DNA from: Solirubrobacteraceae bacterium
GTDB lineage: Bacteria > Actinomycetota > Thermoleophilia > Solirubrobacterales > Solirubrobacteraceae
Direction: 5' to 3'
Assembly: GCA_030038955.1 (NCBI GenBank)
Contig: JASHQV010000415.1
Location: forward strand, 1 to 7,082
DNA: 7,082 nt
In this document: piece by piece, positions 1 to 5,349 of the stretch
How the letters are laid out: every line of letters starts with the position of its first letter
Position numbering within the stretch: position 1 is the first letter of the stretch
Program-made: the position numbers and the translations under genes
Notes under the pieces: generated by a model
Database searches by the model: none
What the model was told of the DNA's origin: nothing
The model's input: only the letters and a program-made list of their open reading frames with translations

Positions 1-658
1 GCAGCGGCTCGACCTGCCGGTGCAGTTCGTCGACGGGCTGCGCGTGTCCGACCCCGCGACCGTCGAGGTCGCGAAGATGGTCCTGGTCGGCAAGGTCAAC
101 AAGGACATCGTGCTCCGTCTTGGCCGCCACGGGCAGCCGGCGGTCGGCCTCTGCGGCGACGACGGGCTGCTGTTCCGCGCCACCCGCCAGGCAGCCCCGA
201 GCGGCCGCGACATCGGCTTCGTCGGACGGATCGAGCAGGTCGACACCGGCGTGCTGAGGCACGTGGCCGAGGACTACATCCCGGTGGTCGCATCGATCGG
301 CGCCGACGGCGAGGGCCGCTCATACAACATCAACGCCGACGAGGCGGCGGGTGCGGTGGCCCGCGCGCTCGGCGCCTACAAGCTGATGTTCCTGACCGAC
401 GTGGCCGGCTGGCTGCGCGACCCCGCCGACCCCGACAGCCTCGTCTCGGAGGCGACCGCGAGCGAGCTGGCGGCGGCGCTCGACGAGGTCGGCGGCGGGA
501 TGCGTCCGAAGCTGCAGGCGTGCCTCGAGGCGGTTCGCGGCGGCGTCGCGTTCGCGCACATCGTCGACGGACGCGTGCCGCACTCGCTGCTGCTGGAGCT
601 GTTCACCGACGCCGGCTCGGGCACCAAGATCCGTCCCGACGGGGGATCTGGCGAATGA
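1..658 (+). CDS. argB: Acetylglutamate kinase, 3' part (5' end outside window)
   Basis: Cytoplasmic amino-acid kinase that phosphorylates N-acetyl-L-glutamate with ATP, the second step of arginine synthesis. The frame is already open at base 2 and gives 218 residues. The family is usually about 290-300 residues, so the N-terminal nucleotide/substrate glycine motifs lie upstream. Visible family hallmarks in order are FVDGLRVSD, then KVNKDIV, AVGLCGDDG, YNINADEAAGAVA (substrate-binding Asn region), LMFLTDVAGW, GGGMRPKL with the conserved Lys, and the C-terminal HIVDGRVPHSLLLELFTD...GTKI. A GTG at base 20 is in frame but lies inside conserved sequence, so it is not the start. The stop overlaps the argD start as ATGA, indicating an operon with translational coupling. 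The identification is secure from these motifs. Whether the enzyme is arginine-inhibited cannot be judged without its N-terminus. Confidence 0.96.
   Translation, partial: QRLDLPVQFVDGLRVSDPATVEVAKMVLVGKVNKDIVLRLGRHGQPAVGLCGDDGLLFRATRQAAPSGRDIGFVGRIEQVDTGVLRHVAEDYIPVVASIGADGEGRSYNINADEAAGAVARALGAYKLMFLTDVAGWLRDPADPDSLVSEATASELAAALDEVGGGMRPKLQACLEAVRGGVAFAHIVDGRVPHSLLLELFTDAGSGTKIRPDGGSGE
641..646 (+). promoter_or_regulatory. Ribosome binding site for argD
   Basis: GGGGGA lies inside the end of argB, 8 bases before the ATG at 655. It supports that ATG as the argD start over the long in-frame extension reaching back to 520, which would read the argB coding region in another frame. Confidence 0.55.
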
Positions 659-1833
659 CTGCCTCGCTGGCGGAGCTGCAGGCGCTCGAGCGTCGCTACG
701 CGATCGGCACGTACGCTCGCAACCCAGTCCAGTTCGTCCGCGGCGCCGGCGCGCGGCTGTGGGACGAGCACGGCGACGAGTACCTCGACTTCCTCGCCGG
801 CATCTCGGTGCTGAACGTCGGCCACTGCCATCCCCGCGTGGTCGCGGCCGTGCAGGAGCAGGCCGCGCTGCTCACGCACGTCACCAACCTCTACTACACG
901 GAGCCGGCGATGCGCCTGTCGCAGGCGCTGTCCGAAAGCTCGCTGGGCGGCAAGGTGTTCCTCTGCAACTCCGGCGCCGAGGCGAACGAGGCCGCGATCA
1001 AGCTCGCCCGCCGCGCCCGCCCCGAGGGCGACATCGTGGTGCTCGCCGACGCCTTTCACGGCCGCACCTACGGCGCCCTGTCGGCGACCCCGCAGCCCAC
1101 CAAGCAGACGCCGTTCGCGCCGCTCGTGCCGGGGTTCGTCGTCTGTGACAAGCAGCCCGAGGCGATCGACGCGGCGGTCGGCGAGCACACCGCCGCGGTG
1201 CTGCTCGAGCCGATCCAGGGCGAGTCCGGCGTGCTGATTGTCTCCGACGAGGTCGTGCGCGCCGCGCGGGCGGCGTGCGACCGCACCGGCGCGGCGCTGA
1301 TCTTCGACGAGGTGCAGACCGGCATGGGTCGGACCGGCAGCCTCTGGGCCTACGAGCAGACCGGGGTCGTGCCCGACGCGCTGACCGCCGCCAAGGGACT
1401 CGGCGGCGGCCTCCCGATCGGCGCCCTGGTGACCGGCCCGCGGCTCGCCGACGTGCTGCAGCCGGGCGACCACGGCTCGACTTTCGCCGGCGGCCCGGTC
1501 GCGTGCCGCGCCGCGCTGGTGGCGCTCGAGCTGTGCTCGGACCCGGAGCTGCTGGAGTCGGTCGGCTCGCTCGGCGAGCGGCTCGCCGGCTCGCTCGCCG
1601 AGCTCCCGTTCGTCGCCGCCGTGCGGGGGCGGGGGCTGATCGTCGCGTTCGATGTTCGCGACGGTGGGGCGGGCGAGCTCAGGGATGCCCCCGAGCTCGC
1701 CCGCCGGGCGCTGGTCGAGCAGCACCTGGTGGTCAACGCCACCGGCCCGCGCACGATCCGGCTGGAGCCTCCGCTGATCGTCAGCGCGCAGCAGATCGAC
1801 GACGCGGTGGCGCGGCTCGGTAGGCTCGTGTAG
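655..1833 (+). CDS. argD: Acetylornithine aminotransferase
   Basis: PLP-dependent class-III aminotransferase (Aminotran_3 fold) that converts N-acetylglutamate semialdehyde and glutamate to N-acetylornithine in cytoplasmic arginine synthesis. The 392 residues match the usual ~400. Visible landmarks are GISVLNVGHCHP (about 49-60), CNSGAEANEAAIKLAR (104-119, PLP phosphate contact), AFHGRT (133-138, ring-stacking Phe134), EPIQGE (185-190), FDEVQTGMGRTG (217-228, Asp218 to the PLP nitrogen), the Schiff-base lysine in TAAKGLGGGLPIGA (Lys247) and HGSTFAGGPVAC (273-284). All catalytic residues expected are present. The ATG overlaps the argB stop by 4 bases and has a GGGGGA ribosome site. The stop TAG shares its last base with the GTG of the next gene. 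Related class-III enzymes (ornithine or GABA aminotransferase) resemble it, but position directly after argB makes argD by far the best call. A second role as succinyldiaminopimelate aminotransferase is possible in the family. Confidence 0.95.
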   Translation: MTASLAELQALERRYAIGTYARNPVQFVRGAGARLWDEHGDEYLDFLAGISVLNVGHCHPRVVAAVQEQAALLTHVTNLYYTEPAMRLSQALSESSLGGKVFLCNSGAEANEAAIKLARRARPEGDIVVLADAFHGRTYGALSATPQPTKQTPFAPLVPGFVVCDKQPEAIDAAVGEHTAAVLLEPIQGESGVLIVSDEVVRAARAACDRTGAALIFDEVQTGMGRTGSLWAYEQTGVVPDALTAAKGLGGGLPIGALVTGPRLADVLQPGDHGSTFAGGPVACRAALVALELCSDPELLESVGSLGERLAGSLAELPFVAAVRGRGLIVAFDVRDGGAGELRDAPELARRALVEQHLVVNATGPRTIRLEPPLIVSAQQIDDAVARLGRLV

Positions 1834-2801
1834 TGCCAGGCAGCTCCAAGATCCGGCTCGACCGTGACGAGCCGGCCGGCCCCGCCGCCGCCCGCGTGCT
1901 GCGCGGGCTGCTGGCAGTCGGCGATGCCAACCTTCCCGGGGCGCTGGCCGACGCCGATCCCGAGTTCCTGCACGACTATCGGGTGTCGCTGCGCCGCACG
2001 CGCAGCGTCCAGCGCCAGCTGCGGCAGCTGTTCGAGACCGGCTCGCTGGAGCGGTCGCGCGGCGAGTTCAAGTGGCTGCAGCAGGTGACCGGCGACGCCC
2101 GCGACCTCGACGTCTACCTGCTCGGCTTCGAGCGCCTGCGCGAGACGCTGCCGGCGCCGGTCAGCGCCGATCTCGAGCCGCTGCTGGTGGTGCTGCGCGA
2201 GCGCCAGGCGCGCGCCCACACGACGATGGCGCAGGCGCTGCGCTCCGACCGCGCCCACGCCGCCCGCGCCGACTGGGAGGCGCTGCTCGATCAGCTCGAC
2301 CGGCGACCAAACGGCGCGCGGCGCGAGCGTGCGGGCGCCGATCGGCCGTATCGCGAGGGGCCGATCGGCGAGATCAGCTCGGCGCGGATCGTCCACGTGT
2401 ACCGGCGGATCGTCAGAGCCGGCAAGGCGATCGCGGTGGACAGCCCGCCTGAGGACCTGCACGAGCTGCGCAAGCAGGGCAAGGAGCTGCGCTACCTGCT
2501 GGAGCTGTTCGGGGCGCCGCTGCGCGGCGAGCAGGCGGTGGCGCCGGTGATCAAGTCGCTGAAGCGGCTGCAGGACGTGCTCGGCCGCCACCAGGACCAG
2601 GTGGTGCAGGCGGGAACGCTGCACGCGGTCGCCGCCGAGGTGGCGGCGCTGCCCGGCGGCGCGCAGGCGCTGCAGGCGATGGACGTGCTCACAGCACGCC
2701 TGGCGGATCAGGCGACGCTCGCCCGCCGAGAGTTCGCGGTGGCGTTCGGCGAGCTCGCCACCGGCAAGCCGCGGCGGCTCGTCAAGGACACGTTCGCCTG
2801 A
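1833..2801 (+). CDS. CHAD domain-containing protein
   Basis: A 322-residue, highly helical, charge-rich protein of the CHAD (conserved histidine alpha-helical domain) family, known to bind inorganic polyphosphate and often linked to polyP granules or to CYTH triphosphatases. The family signature is visible twice. The first is FLHDYRVSLRRTRS at about 45-58 (His47 with an Arg-rich face), followed by TGDARDLDVYL at 86-96. The second is DLHELRKQGKELRYLLELF at 208-226 (His210), followed by IKSLKRLQDVLGRHQD at 240-255. This gives the usual two helical repeats. No CYTH domain, signal peptide or membrane segment is present. It starts with GTG inside the argD stop (TAGTG), and a weak GGTAGG lies 8 bases upstream, so it is probably co-translated with argBD. 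Its link to arginine synthesis is unknown; polyP binding is family knowledge, not shown here. Confidence 0.88.
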   Translation: MPGSSKIRLDRDEPAGPAAARVLRGLLAVGDANLPGALADADPEFLHDYRVSLRRTRSVQRQLRQLFETGSLERSRGEFKWLQQVTGDARDLDVYLLGFERLRETLPAPVSADLEPLLVVLRERQARAHTTMAQALRSDRAHAARADWEALLDQLDRRPNGARRERAGADRPYREGPIGEISSARIVHVYRRIVRAGKAIAVDSPPEDLHELRKQGKELRYLLELFGAPLRGEQAVAPVIKSLKRLQDVLGRHQDQVVQAGTLHAVAAEVAALPGGAQALQAMDVLTARLADQATLARREFAVAFGELATGKPRRLVKDTFA

Positions 2802-2962
2802 CCGCGCCCGCGTCCCGTGCGCCGGTCGTCGCGTCCGCTACGGGCACGCGTTCGCCCGCACCCGCGGCCGCGTAGCTCAGCGGCGATCTCGCGGGCGATC
2901 GTCGACTTGCCCGCTTTCGACACGCCTGTCAGCCAGACGACCGTCGGGTGCCGAGTGCTCAC
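2708..2962 (-). pseudogene. Truncated adenylylsulfate (APS) kinase-like P-loop fragment
   Basis: A minus-strand frame of 84 residues starts at GTG 2962, which overlaps the sulfotransferase stop as GTGA. Its first ~35 residues (2858-2962) read like the start of APS kinase (CysC): HPTVVWLTGVSKAGKSTIAR, with Walker A GVSKAGKST, then EIAAELRGRG. APS kinase makes PAPS, the donor of the neighbouring sulfotransferase. After that the sequence becomes a low-complexity Arg/Gly stretch (RTRARSGRDDRRTGRGRG), and the expected LDGD motif is absent from this frame. An adjacent frame also gives no LDGD before its stop. The last 94 bases lie antisense to the CHAD gene. The full enzyme is about 175-200 residues, so this is most likely a decayed or rearranged remnant; a short expressed P-loop peptide is the less likely alternative. 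Assignment to CysC rather than another P-loop kinase rests on the short N-terminal match only. Confidence 0.5.
2809..2850. terminator. Imperfect inverted repeat between convergent genes, possible terminator
   Basis: CGCGTCCCGT (2809-2818) can pair with ACGGGCACGCG (2840-2850), giving ten base pairs with one bulged base and a 21-base loop. It begins 8 bases after the CHAD stop, where the plus-strand operon should end. No T-run follows on either side, so it is not a classical intrinsic terminator. GC-rich DNA produces such repeats by chance. Confidence 0.22.
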
Positions 2963-3645
2963 CGGCTGATCGCCAGCTGTGCCTGCAAGCTCTGCATCGA
3001 AGCCTGGACGATGCCGCCGATGAAGTGATCGCTGTCGTTGACGCGCGGGAAAGGGATGTCCGGCACGGGAAGCTCCAGGAACTCGCAGAGCGGCTCCCAA
3101 CCGTCCATGGCCGACCACACGAGCAGACGCCCGGCGGGGATCGTCCGCCGGACCTCCTCGTTGTAGCGCCGGAACGCCTGGCGCATCCACTCGAGCGTCG
3201 TCTCGGGACCGTTGAGCAATCCCCTGCGCTGCCACATGTCCTTCATCGTCTCGATGTACAGGGCCCACATCTGGTCGACATGGCCGCGGGCGTCGGACAG
3301 GTGTCGCAGCAGCGTGTCGTCGTAGAACAGTCCCCAGATCGTCTGGTGCATGCTGCGCGCCCAGGCGTCGCTGTCACGCACGCTCAGCAGCACCTTGGCG
3401 TCCGGGTAGATCTCGGCGAGCTCGCGATAGAAGTACGAGCCAGGCCAGTCGACGGTCGCCACAAAGCCGCTGAAGAACTCCTCCAGCGGCAGCTTTCCGT
3501 CGAGCACCGCGCACCAGCGGGGCGTCTGGTTGAGATCCATGAGGATGTTCTGCATGTGGTAACACGGCGTTAGCCCGAGAGCCTCGATCGCGGTGCGCTG
3601 CGAGAGGGTCGCGGTGCGGGGAAGACCAGCTCCGATCAGCTTCAT
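2959..3645 (-). CDS. Sulfotransferase family protein (PAPS-dependent type)
   Basis: A 228-residue cytoplasmic protein of the bacterial sulfotransferase group resembling Pfam Sulfotransfer_4. This family is expected to move sulfate from PAPS to a hydroxyl or amine acceptor. The N-terminal MKLIGAGLPRTATLSQRTAI (1-20) is the 5'-phosphosulfate-binding loop; relatives usually have GRTGTLSL, so this one carries Ala for Gly. Further family marks are LTPCYHM (25-31), ATVDWPGSYFYRELAEIYPDAKVLLSVRDSDAW (63-95, with the 3'-phosphate-binding VRD...S strand) and WSAMDGWEPLCEFLELPVPDIPFPRVNDSDHF (177-208). No signal peptide or membrane helix is seen. The ATG at 3645 is chosen because the P-loop motif starts right there and AAAGGA precedes it. 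The stop overlaps an APS-kinase-like fragment, and two arylsulfotransferase genes lie upstream on the same strand. The acceptor is unknown, and enzymatic activity in this subfamily is poorly established. Confidence 0.82.
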   Translation of the reverse strand: MKLIGAGLPRTATLSQRTAIEALGLTPCYHMQNILMDLNQTPRWCAVLDGKLPLEEFFSGFVATVDWPGSYFYRELAEIYPDAKVLLSVRDSDAWARSMHQTIWGLFYDDTLLRHLSDARGHVDQMWALYIETMKDMWQRRGLLNGPETTLEWMRQAFRRYNEEVRRTIPAGRLLVWSAMDGWEPLCEFLELPVPDIPFPRVNDSDHFIGGIVQASMQSLQAQLAISR

Positions 3646-3656
3646 CTTGACCGTCG

Positions 3657-3662
3657 TCCTTT
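3657..3662 (-). promoter_or_regulatory. Ribosome binding site for the sulfotransferase
   Basis: On the minus strand AAAGGA lies 11 bases before the ATG at 3645, slightly farther than ideal. No better purine-rich site is seen in the 93-base gap (3646-3738), and I see no convincing promoter or terminator there. The gene may therefore be read through from the ASST genes or have its own weak promoter. Confidence 0.4.
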
Positions 3663-3738
3663 GTAGTGCTGTTGACAGATGGTGGGCGCGGGCAGATGCC
3701 AGCCGGCACCGCCGCGGCGTTCCGCTCCGGTCCTCACG

Positions 3739-5349
3739 TCAGACCACATCTGAGCGCCGGAGCTCGTTGCCGTCACGGTCGATTGCGGCGACGGCGAACG
3801 CCGGGCCTTCGCTGTTGACGATGATTGCCGTCTCCAAGCCCGACCAGCGCTGCGACCCGACCGCCTTGAGCGTCGCCGCGCTGCTGCCGGCGAGCACCGT
3901 CCAGTGGTCGATCTCGGTGGCGCCGTTCCAGCTCGCGTAGACGACGAAGCCGCCGCTCGGATTCGTCCGCGCGACGACCCTGGGCTTGTCGCGCGGTCGC
4001 CCCACCCAGTCGACGAGGAATGCCCTGTAGGAGCGAGAGGTGCCGAGAAACTGTCCATCGAGGGAGATTTCGCCGGCGGGGGAGAACTCCGAGAAGTACG
4101 GCATCGCGCCCCAGCCGACGAACACGCGCCCGTCGCGCAGCAGCTGGACGCTGCCGAGCGAGTCGGCCAGGAACTTGGCCGGATGCTGGTAGGCCCGCTT
4201 CAGCTCGACGCGCTTGAGCGCATCGTCGACCGTCAGCACCAGCGCGAGCGAGCCGTGACCGCTGGTGTTCGCGTTGTCGAACAGCGTGATCTCCGAGGAG
4301 CCGTGCGGGCGCGCGTGATGCTGCCACGAGAACCACGCGCTCCTGGCGACCGCGAAGTCCGAGCGCTTGCCGCCGAGCCGCCAGATGATCTCGCCGGTCC
4401 TGCGGCTGACCTTGTACAGGCACCAGGTGTTGCGGCCCGAGATCAGGAGATGGCCGTCGTCCATCTCCGCGATCGAGTTGATGTGGACGAAGTCGTAGGC
4501 CTGGCTCGCGCTCGACGGCGTCGGCGCGAAGCTCTCGTTGAGGCCAACGTGATCGAGCGAGCTCCAGTCGAACAGGACCCTGTTGGTGGCGATCTCGATC
4601 TCGAGCGCATGCCCGACGAGGACGTAGCCGTTGGCTGAGCCGCCGATCGAGGAGAGGTCGTAGGGTCGCCGCTCGTAGTAGGTCGCAAGCGCGGTGCCCC
4701 GCGAGGTCAGGTTCAGCTCGTGCAGGTCGAGCGGCCGTTTCCGCGCGTCGCCGATCGTGGCGATCGGCGCGTATGTGTCGTCGACGAGCTCGCCGACGCC
4801 CTCGCCGTATCCGCCGGTCACCGTCCCGTGCCACCAGCTCAGCACAGGCCTGCCGCGATATTCCTGCCGCTGCAGGTCGAAGACGGAATCCGGCGCCGGC
4901 TGGTACCAGACGAGGTGCCCACGGCGGTCGAGGAGCATCGGTCCACGCTGCACGCCGGGGTAGGGCACCTCCGGCATCGGCGTCAGCAGGATGAAGCGCG
5001 GCGAGATCTGACCGTCGTCCGGTACGGGGTAGCTCAGGCGAGCGAGGGCGGGGCGCAGGTCGGGCCTGGTCACGAAGCTGCCGACGCCGGCGCCCAGCGA
5101 GCCCGCCGGCGGAATCTCACCGCGAGACTCGAAGGCGCGGGCGTCGCCGGTGCCACGCAGCTCGTAGCCGCCCGCTCCGCCGGCGCCGACCGCCGCCACC
5201 AGGCCGAGCGCCCGGGGGATGAACTGCCGGCGACTGAGCTTGCGACGCTTCGTGCTCGCGCTGGTCGCGCCGACTGCGGGGCTCCCGTCCCGCGGCTGCT
5301 TGCCCGGGTCATCCGCCCCAACGGCGTCGAGCTGCTCGATGTCGGTCAA
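3739..5349 (-). CDS. Tat-exported arylsulfotransferase (ASST family)
   Basis: A 536-residue protein of the PAPS-independent arylsulfate sulfotransferase family (Arylsulfotran_2-like beta-propeller), which moves sulfate between phenolic compounds outside the cytoplasm. A twin-arginine signal lies at about 34-66, with a KRRK stretch, SRRQFI (39-44), then a hydrophobic Gly/Ala-rich run. The propeller has family motifs RPVLSWWHGTVTGG (167-180), LDLHELNL (207-214), YDFVHINSI (285-293), ISGRNTWCLYKV (303-314), GEIIWRLGGK (319-328), FSWQHHARPHG (340-350) and TLFDNANTSGHG (355-366). His210, His289, Arg306 and His344 line up by motif with the active-site set of E. coli AssT (His252, His356, Arg374 and the sulfated His436). 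A C-terminal beta domain starts at about 470 (YASWNGAT). TTG 5349 is chosen because it overlaps the upstream stop as TTGA and is the last usual start before the Tat motif; it has no nearby ribosome site, so the exact start is uncertain. The donor and acceptor are unknown. Confidence 0.85.
   Translation of the reverse strand: MTDIEQLDAVGADDPGKQPRDGSPAVGATSASTKRRKLSRRQFIPRALGLVAAVGAGGAGGYELRGTGDARAFESRGEIPPAGSLGAGVGSFVTRPDLRPALARLSYPVPDDGQISPRFILLTPMPEVPYPGVQRGPMLLDRRGHLVWYQPAPDSVFDLQRQEYRGRPVLSWWHGTVTGGYGEGVGELVDDTYAPIATIGDARKRPLDLHELNLTSRGTALATYYERRPYDLSSIGGSANGYVLVGHALEIEIATNRVLFDWSSLDHVGLNESFAPTPSSASQAYDFVHINSIAEMDDGHLLISGRNTWCLYKVSRRTGEIIWRLGGKRSDFAVARSAWFSWQHHARPHGSSEITLFDNANTSGHGSLALVLTVDDALKRVELKRAYQHPAKFLADSLGSVQLLRDGRVFVGWGAMPYFSEFSPAGEISLDGQFLGTSRSYRAFLVDWVGRPRDKPRVVARTNPSGGFVVYASWNGATEIDHWTVLAGSSAATLKAVGSQRWSGLETAIIVNSEGPAFAVAAIDRDGNELRRSDVV
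5152..5250 (-). other. Twin-arginine (Tat) signal region of the second ASST
   Basis: Residues ~34-66 of the TTG-started protein show a basic run, the S-R-R-Q-F-I motif at 39-44, a weakly hydrophobic Gly/Ala/Val segment and an Ala-Arg-Ala at 70-72 that could be a cleavage site. This points to export in folded form. About 33 residues precede the basic run, longer than many signals, which may mean the true start is later or non-standard. Confidence 0.7.

Noticed and set aside
376..1725. Long minus-strand open frame of 449 codons opposite argB/argD
   Set aside because: It is a GC-rich shadow: Arg/Ala/Gly/Gln-rich composition, no recognisable family, and fully antisense to two genes with intact catalytic motifs.
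1350..2624. Long minus-strand open frame of 424 codons opposite argD/CHAD
   Set aside because: It has the same shadow composition with Ser/Arg runs and no domain. The plus-strand genes explain the codon bias.
2785..2870. Frameshift that would restore the APS kinase
   Set aside because: The adjacent frame reads ERVPVADATTGARDAG and soon stops. It lacks the LDGD motif, so a single frameshift does not recover the enzyme.
2869..2945. tRNA-like start GGCCGCGTAGCTCAGCGG on the plus strand
   Set aside because: It resembles a D-arm, but no anticodon stem or GGTTCGAATC T-loop follows at the right distance, and the acceptor end has no partner. The stretch is better explained as the antisense of the P-loop frame.
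3672..3677. Plus-strand TTGACA as a -35 box
   Set aside because: No -10-like sequence lies 16-18 bases downstream, and the strand has no gene to drive there, since it is antisense to the ASST genes.
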